Of a stretch of DNA of 31,316 nucleotides, positions 14,373 through 22,415 are shown piece by piece. Every line of letters begins with the position of its first letter. The stretch's first letter is position 1. Both the position numbers and the translations under genes were made by a program. The notes beneath the pieces were generated by a model. That model saw only the letters and a program-made list of their open reading frames with translations. It was not told the DNA's origin and searched no databases. Location of the stretch: the NCBI GenBank assembly GCA_902495595.1, contig CABUXV010000025.1, positions 1-31,316 of the forward strand. Reading direction: 5' to 3'. This DNA is from an uncultured Eubacterium sp. GTDB lineage: Bacteria > Bacillota > Clostridia > Peptostreptococcales > Anaerovoracaceae.

Positions 14373-15761
14373 TTATCCACTCAGTTCCCAGCGGAAATCA
14401 CAGCAGGCTCGAATCAGCTCTTCGTCATGGGTTATTACCAATATGGTTTTTCCTTTAGCCGCAGCCTCCGCCAATGCGGAAGCAATCTTTCGCATGTTCC
14501 CGCCATCCAGCCCCGACGTCGGTTCGTCAAACAATAAAACTGCCCTGCCGGATAAAAGCCCGCAGGCAATGGAAAGACGCTGCTTCTGCCCTCCGGAAAG
14601 AATTGCCGGGTGAGCGTCTTTGTAAGGGTAAAGTCCAAATTTCTTCAGCAGATTTCTGGCTTTCTCCAAAAGCTCTTTCGTTCTGGAAACTCCTAAAAGC
14701 AGTTCTTCCGTTACGCTGTTTGTAAAGAATTGCGTGCCTGTGTCGTTGGAGCTGTACCAGCAGATTTTCCGTCTCTGCATAGGGTTAGCTTTTCGGCCGT
14801 GAATGAAAATACCGCCCTTGGACTGGCGTTCCAAACCGGCGACGATTTTTGCCAATGTTGTTTTTCCTGCCCCGTTGTGTCCAGTGACAGCGATGATTTG
14901 CCCCGCCCAGGCCGAAAGGTTTAAATTCTCCCAAATCGTATGATTCTTTCGCTTGCAGGAAAGGTCCCGCAGGGAAAGAATAGGCGTACCTATGCCGGTG
15001 GGGGAGGAAAGCCTTGAAGTCATATATTGCCGCACAGCGCGAAGCTCCAGCTGCTCCAGGCTTTCAGAGGAAAGCTTTCGCATTTGTTCTGGTGTGCGCT
15101 CCCACTGGATGGCTCCATCTTGGATATATACAAACCGATTCGCCAAATCCATCAGCCAGAAAAGCCGATGTTCCGCAATCAACAGTGTGCAGCCCTCCTG
15201 TTTTAAACTTTGCAGAACCTCACGGAGCTCTTCAATGCCTTTTCCGTCCAGATTGGAGGTAGGCTCGTCGCAGACATAAATGGGAGGATTCATGGCATAA
15301 ACAGAGGCCATAGCTGTACGCTGTTTTTCTCCGCTGGAAAGCACGTCAAGAGAACGGCTGCGCAATTGCTCCAAATGAAACCGTTTAATAGCCGTATCTA
15401 TTTGCAGAACAATTTTTTCATGTGGGAAGCCGTAATTTTCACAGCTGAAAGCAACTTCTCCCGGCATTTCAGAAGAGAAAAACTGGCTTCCCGGATCCTG
15501 GAACACACTGCCTACAGTTTTTCCACGTTTCCAAAGGGATTCATCTCTTCTGTCCTTTCCATCAATCTTAATACAACCGGAGAACTGGCCCGTATAAAAA
15601 GCGGGAACAAGACCGTTTAGCAGGCGGATTAAAGTGGTTTTTCCATTTCCTGAGGGACCGGTCAATACCACGCATTCGCCTTTGCGGACATGCAGACAAA
15701 TATCCGAGATGCCCGCACCTGAATCAGAATATTGAAAGTTCACATGTTCAAACTGGATCAC
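14373..15761 (-). CDS. ECF transporter ATPase with two ABC domains
   Basis: The 462-residue protein fuses two ABC ATPase domains. Domain 1 has Walker A GPSGNGKTT (residues 35-43), signature LSSGEKQR and Walker B IYVCDEPTSNLD. Domain 2 has GHNGAGKTT, LSGGQKQR and AVLLFDEPTSGLD. This double form replaces the separate EcfA and EcfA' subunits and powers uptake by the adjacent EcfT and S component. The true start is GTG 15761, overlapping the EcfT stop as GTGA, with a GGAGG site upstream. A longer frame begins at 15818 but lies inside the EcfT gene. Base composition is visibly richer in G+C than the flanks. Confidence 0.92.
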   Translation of the reverse strand: MIQFEHVNFQYSDSGAGISDICLHVRKGECVVLTGPSGNGKTTLIRLLNGLVPAFYTGQFSGCIKIDGKDRRDESLWKRGKTVGSVFQDPGSQFFSSEMPGEVAFSCENYGFPHEKIVLQIDTAIKRFHLEQLRSRSLDVLSSGEKQRTAMASVYAMNPPIYVCDEPTSNLDGKGIEELREVLQSLKQEGCTLLIAEHRLFWLMDLANRFVYIQDGAIQWERTPEQMRKLSSESLEQLELRAVRQYMTSRLSSPTGIGTPILSLRDLSCKRKNHTIWENLNLSAWAGQIIAVTGHNGAGKTTLAKIVAGLERQSKGGIFIHGRKANPMQRRKICWYSSNDTGTQFFTNSVTEELLLGVSRTKELLEKARNLLKKFGLYPYKDAHPAILSGGQKQRLSIACGLLSGRAVLLFDEPTSGLDGGNMRKIASALAEAAAKGKTILVITHDEELIRACCDFRWELSG

Positions 15762-16450
15762 TTTATCCCTCCTAACAGTAAAAACAGGGTAGTTCCGGCT
15801 GTCCATATTCCGAGCCAAAGAAAATCAGCCCCGTGCATTTTTTTTGCATAGTAGCTTCCCCGTATTCCCGGTGCCTGGGCGCCTCGCGTTATAGCCGATA
15901 CGGAAAGCTGATCCGCAGTCTGCAGGCAGCGAAGCAGCAGAGGAACCAAGACATATTCACAGGTGACGGCAGGATGACGGAGTACCTGTACAGGTTCGGT
16001 AAGTCTTCGGTTCTTCATGGACTGTCGAATTCCCTTAAGTTCCGTTTTTATGGTTGGAAAAAAACGAAATATCACCAGAAGCCCTAAGATAACCGGGGTG
16101 GGGGTATGGATTTTCGACAGAGTGGCTGAAAGCTGTCCCGGCGGCGTGGTAATGAGATTCCACGCCGCCAGGAAGACCGGCATGAGACTGTAAAACATCA
16201 ACACATAGAACTCCGAGAAAATCACCATATGCAGACCGTGAAAGCGGATCAGATACAATAGCAGCGCCAGCACCAGATAAAAAGCGCCGAAAGTCAGGCA
16301 AAGTCTCAATCGCCTTTCAAAAAATAACTGGCAGAAAGCAAGCAGCGCAAGAAGACAGGTGAGCAAAGTGTTTGCGGTAAGAGATACCCCGAGGATAGCG
16401 CAGGTCGCAGCCCATGCTTTTACCGGAACGGATAAGGTTGTTTCCTGCAT
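15758..16450 (-). CDS. ECF transporter transmembrane protein EcfT
   Basis: The 230-residue membrane protein has about five transmembrane segments in its N-terminal two thirds and a cytoplasmic coupling region toward the end. The coupling region contains LRCLQTADQLSVSAITRGAQ, which corresponds to the Ala-x-x-x-Arg-Gly coupling motif that contacts the ATPase, and a second basic segment GIRGSYYAKKM. It connects the MptD-family S component to the double-ABC protein. The gene abuts the S-component gene (stop 16451) and overlaps the ATPase gene by four bases. Confidence 0.9.
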   Translation of the reverse strand: MQETTLSVPVKAWAATCAILGVSLTANTLLTCLLALLAFCQLFFERRLRLCLTFGAFYLVLALLLYLIRFHGLHMVIFSEFYVLMFYSLMPVFLAAWNLITTPPGQLSATLSKIHTPTPVILGLLVIFRFFPTIKTELKGIRQSMKNRRLTEPVQVLRHPAVTCEYVLVPLLLRCLQTADQLSVSAITRGAQAPGIRGSYYAKKMHGADFLWLGIWTAGTTLFLLLGGIK

Positions 16451-17041
16451 TTACAGAACCCCCGCTTTTTTGAAATGCTTTTGAATCAGCTTCCGCCCGA
16501 TCAGGCTGCCCAGAAATCCGCAGAGCATGGTAAAAACCAGGATAAAAATTACCCAGCTGGGCGCTGTATAATACTGAACATAAGCGTTGATATAGCTTTG
16601 CTCCATACCGCTGGCAACCGCAAAGCTGTAATAGGTATCCCAGAAAACCCAGACGGGAAGCAGGTTTACACCGTTGTATAACAGGCTGGAAACCGTCCAG
16701 GAGGCGGTCAGACGGTTTGGCGTAATCTCTTTCCACAAAATGATTTCCGCAATGATTCCCACTACGATAAACCACGGAAGCAAAAACCAGTTGCCCATCA
16801 TCAGAAAGACGAGTCCCAGCAGCGTCATGTATACCAGTGAAACAAAACGTTTGCGTATGCGGTTTACCATCAAAAAATAGACAGGTCCGCAGACAAGCAT
16901 GGTAATGCCTACGGAAAGCACCATGCTGACAAAATCATTTACCATGCAGACCATGTTGATCCCCAGCTGAATGACAATGAGCAGCACCGTCATCAGCACC
17001 AGTGTAATAACGTCTTTTACAGACCATTTTTTGTTTTCCAT
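16451..17041 (-). CDS. MptD-family ECF transporter S component
   Basis: The 196-residue protein has about six hydrophobic segments and the features of the MptD (Trep_Strep) family: the short basic N-terminus KWSVKDVITLVLM, the segment GNWFLLPWFIVVGIIAEIIL and NGVNLLPVWVFWDTYYSF. It would bind the substrate of the EcfT/EcfA pair encoded next to it. The natural ligand of this family is not established as far as I know. AAGGAG stands before ATG 17041. The stop of a decayed gene lies 24 bases upstream. Confidence 0.88.
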   Translation of the reverse strand: MENKKWSVKDVITLVLMTVLLIVIQLGINMVCMVNDFVSMVLSVGITMLVCGPVYFLMVNRIRKRFVSLVYMTLLGLVFLMMGNWFLLPWFIVVGIIAEIILWKEITPNRLTASWTVSSLLYNGVNLLPVWVFWDTYYSFAVASGMEQSYINAYVQYYTAPSWVIFILVFTMLCGFLGSLIGRKLIQKHFKKAGVL

Positions 17042-17455
17042 TTTTATTCTCCTTTATTTTTTTGATTATTGCAGCTTCCAGCTTAATGTCTGTTCATACA
17101 GTACGACAAATCGGCGGTACAGACAGTGATTGCGGTCATACCGCATGGAATGTGTCGAAGCTGATATAATGCAGTACCTCGATGTTCCCGATGTGAATGG
17201 TGATGAGAAAAATCAAGGCAATACTCCAGTCAGTACAAACATATACAGGAGTATCAGCATTGGGTTTAAGTTATTGATTGTCAGCTTCGGGAGCATTTGT
17301 GCCAGCGAAAGCTCAGGTTTTTCCACGGAATACGCCAACGCATCTTAAATTTTCCGAAAAGCGTATCAAAAATGGTTCCCGTCGATACACATGAAATCTT
17401 CGTAAACTTCCTTTTGAAGTTAGTTATTGCTAACCAATGCGCAAAAATTTAAGGC
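17042..17455. other. Gap between tetR and the ECF operon
   Basis: Mostly occupied by the pseudogene at 17066-17395. The rest (17396-17455) contains a short inverted repeat, GTTAG (17419-17423) with CTAAC (17430-17434), of unknown meaning. A plus-strand frame of 72 codons here is judged a shadow. Confidence 0.5.
17066..17395 (-). pseudogene. Decayed membrane-protein gene between tetR and the ECF genes
   Basis: Reading the minus strand, coding-like pieces follow one another in different frames. First comes one ending near 17300 with STGTIFDTLFGKFKMRW. Then an overlapping piece contains YSVEKPELSLAQMLPKL and a hydrophobic LILLYMFVLTGVLP (to about 17215). Then LIFLITIHIGNIEVLHYISF follows, and finally YDRNHCLYRRFVVLYEQTL ending at a TAA at 17066. 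At least two frameshifts would join them. The relic has one or more membrane segments and lies in line with the operon, so it was probably its first gene. The family is not identified. Confidence 0.5.
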
Positions 17456-18070
17456 TCATTTGAACCTTAAAAGACCGCTCCAGCCGCAGTTGAAAAAGAC
17501 TGCCAGTTCATTGACATAATCAATCGCCTGCTCGCGCGTCATGTCATGAGCGACTGTTTCAAAAACAGCGGTAAAATAGGCGCTTGTGATCATATGGTGA
17601 AGGTCACGGCTGATAGTCCCCTCCAGTTTTCCGAGCTGACGGAGCTGCTGATAGTAATCCGCCGTCTGATTGACTTCAAGCTCCACAAGTTCATGAATAT
17701 AGTTGGCGTACCGGGTTCCCTCGGAACAGCAGATCACCAGCTTGAACGCGTCGAAATTATCGTAGATGTAATTGATAAAATAATTGAGATAACTGGTAGA
17801 TAAATCCTGGCATTGCTCCGCTTTATCCTCCGGAATCAATTCATAATGCGCTTGCTGGGCCTGCACAAACTGATTGAGCAATTCATCGGCTGCCGGGGAG
17901 ACCAAGGCGTCGAATAACGCTTCCTTGCTGCTGTAGTACCCGTAAAAGGCCCCTTTGGTAAAGCCGGCTTCTTTGACGATGGCCCGCAGAGAAGCGTCTT
18001 TAAAGCCCTTTTCTAGAAATTCTCGTTTCCCAACATCAAGAATGCGCTTTTGCGTATTAGTCAATCCCAT
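17456..18070 (-). CDS. TetR/AcrR family regulator of the ECF cassette
   Basis: The 204-residue protein has an N-terminal TetR helix-turn-helix (about residues 5-50: KRILDVGKREFLEKGF, LRAIVKEAGFTKGAFYGYYS, SKEALFDALV) and an all-helical ligand-binding C-terminus. It is transcribed toward the ECF genes on the same strand. Its promoter contains a palindromic operator overlapping the -10 box, so autorepression is likely. The regulated importer and effector ligand are unknown. Confidence 0.92.
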   Translation of the reverse strand: MGLTNTQKRILDVGKREFLEKGFKDASLRAIVKEAGFTKGAFYGYYSSKEALFDALVSPAADELLNQFVQAQQAHYELIPEDKAEQCQDLSTSYLNYFINYIYDNFDAFKLVICCSEGTRYANYIHELVELEVNQTADYYQQLRQLGKLEGTISRDLHHMITSAYFTAVFETVAHDMTREQAIDYVNELAVFFNCGWSGLLRFK

Positions 18071-18086
18071 GTTTTATCTCCTCTCT

Positions 18087-18103
18087 ATATACCAGTGGTA
18101 TAT
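18087..18103 (-). promoter_or_regulatory. Palindromic operator in the tetR promoter
   Basis: ATATACCA (18087-18094) and TGGTATAT (18096-18103) are perfect 8-bp arms around one central base. The site overlaps the -10 box of the tetR promoter and lies 17 bases before the start codon, as expected for a self-repressing TetR protein. Confidence 0.7.
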
Positions 18104-18128
18104 TAACATAAGCAACGTAATCTGTCAA
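18100..18128 (-). promoter_or_regulatory. Promoter of the tetR gene
   Basis: On the minus strand TTGACA (18128-18123) is an exact -35 consensus, followed after 17 bases by TAATAT (18105-18100). Confidence 0.65.
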
Positions 18129-18130
18129 CA

Positions 18131-18253
18131 GGGGTTTCACTGCTTGTAATAAACCCACTTGCTGTGCCAACGGCATTACGAGTGATTCGTATTGCAGAAA
18201 AACTCTTTTCCTCAGCGGAAACAAGAGGGATTGATCTGAAACAAAACCGGTAA
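18131..18253 (+). pseudogene. Fragment of an EcfT-like gene (C-terminal region)
   Basis: Forty plus-strand codons end at a TAA (18251-18253) and read through LRVIRIAEKLFSSAETRGID. This matches the EcfT coupling helix pattern (leucine-rich helix, then Ala-Glu-Thr-Arg-Gly), and PLAVPTAL precedes it. There is no start codon or upstream domain: the fragment begins abruptly at the tetR promoter. It is therefore a relic of a different ECF transmembrane gene, on the opposite strand to the intact one. Confidence 0.5.
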
Positions 18254-18535
18254 AATTGTAAAATCAACTGGGCATTATGAAATATCAAATTTCTATTATA
18301 CTTTTAAGCAGAATTTCATGGAAACGTTATAAATCGTCCATGGAATATTTCAAGAAGAGTATAGTTTTCTTGTTTATCTTTCACTTGGCATAGGTTAGCA
18401 TTTTTGCAATATTTCTTTATGCTTCCTGACTTCAATCAGACTTTTCTTTTTCAGAGAACAGGGAAAAATCGGGTACTGCCGCAATAGTTAAATCTGCTTT
18501 TGAGCTGTAAATATTTTCAATTAATTGATGAGGAT

Positions 18536-18563
18536 TTGACAAATCTTTTGTTTTTGTTACAAT
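18536..18563 (+). promoter_or_regulatory. Promoter of the YabE-like gene
   Basis: TTGACA (18536-18541) and TACAAT (18558-18563) are separated by 16 bases, about 47 bases before the start codon. Confidence 0.75.
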
Positions 18564-18609
18564 AGAAAACGTATAACATTGAAAAATACACGTTTTGGAG
18601 AGTTTTACC

Positions 18610-20169
18610 ATGAAAATAAATATAAAGGAAATACTTGACAATAAAAAACAACCAGATAAAAGATGGCTTGCTTCTGCTGTTGAGGACGCCGCAGATAAGC
18701 AAGAGGAGGAGAAAGCTGTCAGCCATGAATCGGAGTTAAAGGCTGATGAGCATGAGGATTCAGAGGATACATCAAATGTCCAGGATTTACAAGGCGATAC
18801 AGCATGTCACGGTGTATCAGAGAGCAACAATGAATGTTTGATTTCCGATATCAAGGATGAACCTGCGGAATCAGATATTTTGACAGTATATTCCGGCTCG
18901 GATACAGAAGATATTACGAATGAAAATATTGATGATGATGGTATTGATGAAATGAGGGAATTTTCTGCAGAAGAGGCGGATGCTGATTTGCGCAGTGAAT
19001 CGGGGGAATCTTTCGAAGAAGCGCCGGAAACCGCCTCCAGCAGTGAATCGGGGGAATCTTTCGAAGAAGCGCCGGAAACCGCCTCCAGCAGTGAATCGGG
19101 GGAATCCCTTGAAGAAGCGCCGGAAATCGCTCTGCGCGATGGAGCCGATGAAAAAAATATATGCGTTTATGATGAAGCTAAAAGCGTAGATGAGAAAGAA
19201 CCTCTATCGGACAAGTTCAGGGAGCATGTGAAAGCGTATAAATGGATTGGCGGCATGGTGGCAGTATTTGCCGTGCTTTTAACGGTAACATTTACGTACA
19301 CGTCACTCATACCAAGAGAGGTATACGCTACAATCAATGACAAAGACTATAAAGTGACGACCAGACAATATACCATTGAGGAATTTCTTGAGGAAAAGAA
19401 TATAGAGTACTGCAAGGAGGACTATATTTCAAAACCTGTAACCACTTATATATATGACGGAATAAGTTTTAAACTTGAGCATGCAACATCTTTTAAGGTG
19501 ACTGCAGACGGAGAGACAAAAGAATATAAAACTTTGGAAAGAACAGTGGGAAATGCGCTGAAAGACTGCGGGATAGAAGTTGGCGATGCAGATATAGTTA
19601 CTCCTGCAGCAGAAGAATCCATAGGGGATGATATGGATATAGTAGTTCAGAGAGTAACCACCGGACAGGAGACGGTAGAAGAAAAAATACCTTTTGAAAC
19701 CAAAGAAAAGGATGACAGTTCTTTAAATGAGGGAACAAGCAAAGTCGTTACAGAGGGAACAGAAGGAATTGATAAAGTAACTTATGAAATAACATATATA
19801 GACGGCAAGGAATCCTCAAGGAAAGAAATTTCAAGGACTTCTGTTACGGCGCCTGTAGATAAGGTAATAGCAAACGGAACGAAAATAAACTTTAACGGAA
19901 AATCCTACAGCAGAAAGCTTGTGGTAAAAGCATATGCTTATACAGGCGGCGGAAGGACTGCTATGGGAACCAAGGCCAGGGTAGGGGAGATTGCCGTTGA
20001 CCCAAGCGTAATACCTCTTGGAACGAACGTATACATAGAAGGTGTAGGCGCAAGACGGGCAGAGGATACGGGCGGCAATATCAAGGGGAATACCATAGAC
20101 ATATATATGAATTCCCAAAGTCAGTGTATAAAATGGGGCGCCAGATATGTAACCATTTATATAGAGTAG
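18610..20169 (+). CDS. YabE-like DUF348/G5/3D cell-wall protein with repeat-rich N-terminus
   Basis: The 519-residue protein probably remodels peptidoglycan outside the cell. Residues 1-210 form an acidic, low-complexity cytoplasmic region with three tandem 16-residue repeats (129-176, unit SESGESFEEAPETASS). A transmembrane helix follows (about 212-234, GGMVAVFAVLLTVTFTYTSL). Outside come two DUF348-type ubiquitin-like modules (from VYATINDKDYKVTT and FKVTADGETKEYKT), a G5 domain (about VTTGQETVEEKIPF to ISRTSV), and a C-terminal 3D domain (437-519) with its Asp residues in VDPSVIPLGT, EDTGG and IDIYM. The 3D fold is that of MltA-like lytic transglycosylases. ATG 18610 has GGAGAG upstream; an in-frame TTG at 18595 is less likely. 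The long acidic N-terminus is unusual for the family. Confidence 0.9.
   Translation: MKINIKEILDNKKQPDKRWLASAVEDAADKQEEEKAVSHESELKADEHEDSEDTSNVQDLQGDTACHGVSESNNECLISDIKDEPAESDILTVYSGSDTEDITNENIDDDGIDEMREFSAEEADADLRSESGESFEEAPETASSSESGESFEEAPETASSSESGESLEEAPEIALRDGADEKNICVYDEAKSVDEKEPLSDKFREHVKAYKWIGGMVAVFAVLLTVTFTYTSLIPREVYATINDKDYKVTTRQYTIEEFLEEKNIEYCKEDYISKPVTTYIYDGISFKLEHATSFKVTADGETKEYKTLERTVGNALKDCGIEVGDADIVTPAAEESIGDDMDIVVQRVTTGQETVEEKIPFETKEKDDSSLNEGTSKVVTEGTEGIDKVTYEITYIDGKESSRKEISRTSVTAPVDKVIANGTKINFNGKSYSRKLVVKAYAYTGGGRTAMGTKARVGEIAVDPSVIPLGTNVYIEGVGARRAEDTGGNIKGNTIDIYMNSQSQCIKWGARYVTIYIE
18994..19137 (+). repeat. Three tandem 48-bp repeats inside the YabE-like gene
   Basis: Units lie at 18994-19041, 19042-19089 and 19090-19137. 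The first two are identical and the third differs at several bases near its middle and end. The unit is a multiple of three, so copy-number change keeps the frame. Confidence 0.95.
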
Positions 20170-20190
20170 GCGATTTCATATAAAATAAGT

Positions 20191-20245
20191 AAAATGCACC
20201 TTAAGCATTGTATTATCCTTTTAATGCTCATGGTGCATTTTTCTT
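20191..20245 (+). terminator. Bidirectional terminator between convergent genes
   Basis: AAAATGCACC (20191-20200) pairs with GGTGCATTTT (20232-20241). An inner stem AGCATT (20204-20209) with AATGCT (20223-20228) continues the hairpin, and T-rich DNA follows on the plus strand. It serves the YabE-like gene and probably the AlaX-like gene from the other side. Confidence 0.75.
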
Positions 20246-20249
20246 TTGT

Positions 20250-21503
20250 TTAATTATCTTTAAGGTGTTTTTGTATTAAATCGGCGAAAAGTTCGGCATT
20301 CTCTGCGGATGTGAAGATTGCCCTTGCCGATATATTGTTTCCGCCTCCTTTTCCCCCGTAAAAAGAGGCATATTCCCTGACGAGTTTACCGCAGTCGATT
20401 TTTCCGCCGGATATTAAAATATAAGAAGTTTCCTTTTCGGCGTACAGCATTATGAGCTTCTGATGTTTTTTTCCCATATAATTTTTTCCCATATTAAATG
20501 CGTCATCCAGGGATAAATCAGCAAGACTATATATTATAACGTTTTGTTGGTTTTCAGACATCAGGGTATCGAGTTTAATACATTCGTTTTTTATAAATGA
20601 CTTTTTAAGATGGAAAAGCTCATTTTTTACAGATGCAAGTTTTTCTTCCTGAGCTTTTAATTTATCAGGGAACTCTTCGATTGACGAGGAATATCCTGAA
20701 GATAATTTTGTAAGAATATCGTGTTTCATATTGTAATTTTCCAGTGCGCGCTGTCCTGCATCAAAATACACTCTGAACATATCCTTGTATTTTTCTGTTT
20801 TATAAATTTTAATCAGACCTACCTGTCCGGCAGATGATGGGTGAGTGCCGCAGCAGGCTACACAGTCTGCCGCATTTTCGGTGGAACCTACCGATACTAT
20901 TGATATATCTTCATCAAAAGCCAGAGCTTTCCTCAAGGGCATTTTTTCGGCTTCCTGTCTGCTGTCAAATCGAAGGACCGTGACGGGAGCGTCGGACCAT
21001 ATGACCTTATTTGCTTCAAGCTGGGCAATTGCCGCCATTTCACATGTAATTTCTTTAAACTCGGGATTTTCCTCAAGGTTTATATCTATGGTCATGTAGC
21101 TGTCTCCCATATGAAATCCTCTGTTGACTCCGCCATAGAGCGAGTAGAAGACGCCTGACAGAATATGTTCTCCGCAGTGACGCTGCATATTATCAAAACG
21201 TCTTTCCCAGTTCAGAGTGCACTGTACATTTTGATTAACTGACAGTTTATCTGATGCGGCGATAACAGTATGGTAAATTTCACTGTTTTTTTCCTGAACA
21301 TCTATAACCTGAAATTCATTTATACAGCCGGTATCGCAGCTTTGCCCTCCGCCTTCGGGAAAGAAAGCCGTCTTATCTAAAGTTACAATATAACCTTCAT
21401 ATCCTATATCCAAATCAGGAATGTTTAAACCGGTGACAGAGGTTATTTTTGCATCCCATTCTTTAATATAAGCATCGAATTGGTATAATTTTGTTGTTTT
21501 CAT
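20250..21503 (-). CDS. Alanyl-tRNA editing protein (AlaX-like, with DHHA1 domain)
   Basis: The 417-residue cytoplasmic protein is expected to hydrolyse Ser or Gly wrongly attached to tRNA-Ala. It has the AlaRS-related beta-barrel (TAFFPEGGGQSCDTG), the second-additional domain with zinc ligands His109 and His113 (RHCGEH) plus Cys217 and His221 (CCGTHP), a central coiled region (about 270-310), and a C-terminal DHHA1-like domain ending with FYGGKGGGNNISARA. There is no aminoacylation domain, so this is a free-standing editing factor of the long AlaX type. A GGAG site precedes ATG 21503. Confidence 0.92.
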   Translation of the reverse strand: MKTTKLYQFDAYIKEWDAKITSVTGLNIPDLDIGYEGYIVTLDKTAFFPEGGGQSCDTGCINEFQVIDVQEKNSEIYHTVIAASDKLSVNQNVQCTLNWERRFDNMQRHCGEHILSGVFYSLYGGVNRGFHMGDSYMTIDINLEENPEFKEITCEMAAIAQLEANKVIWSDAPVTVLRFDSRQEAEKMPLRKALAFDEDISIVSVGSTENAADCVACCGTHPSSAGQVGLIKIYKTEKYKDMFRVYFDAGQRALENYNMKHDILTKLSSGYSSSIEEFPDKLKAQEEKLASVKNELFHLKKSFIKNECIKLDTLMSENQQNVIIYSLADLSLDDAFNMGKNYMGKKHQKLIMLYAEKETSYILISGGKIDCGKLVREYASFYGGKGGGNNISARAIFTSAENAELFADLIQKHLKDN

Positions 21504-21692
21504 TTTCGTACTCCTGAAATTAAAAAAATCCTTAAATCAATAAAAGTTTATATATTTAAAGGAAAAAAGTCAAATGAAATACTGTTAAAAATGAAAAAAG
21601 TGTTTTATAATGTAAAATGAATGATTAATTTGCGGTTCATATGACAAACTTAAGCCTCGTAGAATCCATATAGAATATGTATGAGGTGTGAT

Positions 21693-22415
21693 ATGAAAAG
21701 CAGATTGTGTAACTTATTGATTTTGTGTTTGATTCTGGCAGCGCTGGCGGTTGTACCGGGATATAAAGATGTAAAAGATACGGTGGGAAAAATGTCAGCT
21801 TCTTCTGTAGTTGTCATAGACCCGGGGCACGGAGGAATGGATGGCGGCGCAGAAAGCGGAGATGGTACTTGTGAAAAAGATATAAATCTCAAGATATCCA
21901 TACAGCTGAAAAAACAGCTTGAAAAAGAAGGCATAAAAGTAATTATGACAAGAAAGAAAGATGAGGGTCTATATGATGAATCTCAGAAAGCGGCAATAAG
22001 AAGTTTGAAAACTCAGGATATGAAAGAAAGAAAAAATATCATAGATAAAGCCGATGCCGACCTTACTGTAAGTATACATTTAAACAGTTTTACTCAGGAT
22101 TCGTCAGTAAAGGGCGCCCAGGTGTTTTATCCTGCATATGGTGATGAAGATACTGTTGAGAGCAGCAAATCAGCGGCAAAAACAATACAGGGAAATCTCA
22201 ATGAAGTGATAAATATAGATAAGGACAGAACGGAGCTGGGAAAGAGCGATGTGTTTTTGCTCAGGGATGTTAAGTCCCCGATTGTAATAGTTGAATGTGG
22301 ATTTTTGTCTAATCCTGATGATGCTCAAAATTTAAAAAAATCTTCATATCAGAAAAAAATTGTTAAAGTTTTGAAAAAGAGTGTTTGTTCGCACTTGTCT
22401 GATAATAAGTCCTAA
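21693..22415 (+). CDS. cwlD: N-acetylmuramoyl-L-alanine amidase, CwlD-like
   Basis: The 240-residue secreted or membrane-anchored zinc amidase has an N-terminal hydrophobic segment (about 5-22) and a single amidase_3 domain. The visible zinc and catalytic residues are His46 in IDPGHGGMDGG, Glu61, His129 in VSIHLNSF and Glu201 in VIVECGFLSNPDD. Its length and simple architecture match CwlD, which with PdaA makes muramic-delta-lactam in the spore cortex. This fits a spore-forming organism, but the sporulation role is inferred. ATG 21693 follows GAGGTG (21683-21688); an in-frame ATG at 21681 has no such site. Confidence 0.87.
   Translation: MKSRLCNLLILCLILAALAVVPGYKDVKDTVGKMSASSVVVIDPGHGGMDGGAESGDGTCEKDINLKISIQLKKQLEKEGIKVIMTRKKDEGLYDESQKAAIRSLKTQDMKERKNIIDKADADLTVSIHLNSFTQDSSVKGAQVFYPAYGDEDTVESSKSAAKTIQGNLNEVINIDKDRTELGKSDVFLLRDVKSPIVIVECGFLSNPDDAQNLKKSSYQKKIVKVLKKSVCSHLSDNKS

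Larger units (their letters stand above)
18071..18609. other. Intergenic region at the right edge of the ECF cassette
   Basis: It holds the tetR promoter and operator, the EcfT-like relic (18131-18253) and the promoter of the YabE-like gene (18536-18563). The middle part, 18260-18530, is AT-rich with no gene I can support. A minus-strand frame ending at 18432 has a protein-like tail (VPDFSLFSEKEKSD) but no family signature. Confidence 0.55.

Noticed and set aside
14474..15620. Several plus-strand frames opposite the double-ABC gene
   Set aside because: They are shadows of a G+C-richer coding region. The minus-strand gene has all ABC motifs.
17130..17348. 72-codon plus-strand ORF between tetR and the ECF genes
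   Set aside because: It lies opposite the decayed minus-strand gene and has no ribosome site or domain.
18432..18641. 69-codon minus-strand ORF before the YabE-like gene
   Set aside because: It overlaps the promoter and start of that gene. Its end looks protein-like, but no start signal or family supports a gene.
18994..19137. CRISPR-like repeat array
   Set aside because: The repeats are directly adjacent without spacers, in frame inside a gene, and there are no cas genes.
18980..19189. Second-frame ORF in the 48-bp repeats
   Set aside because: Basic repeat peptide produced by reading the repeat in another frame; the main frame is well supported.
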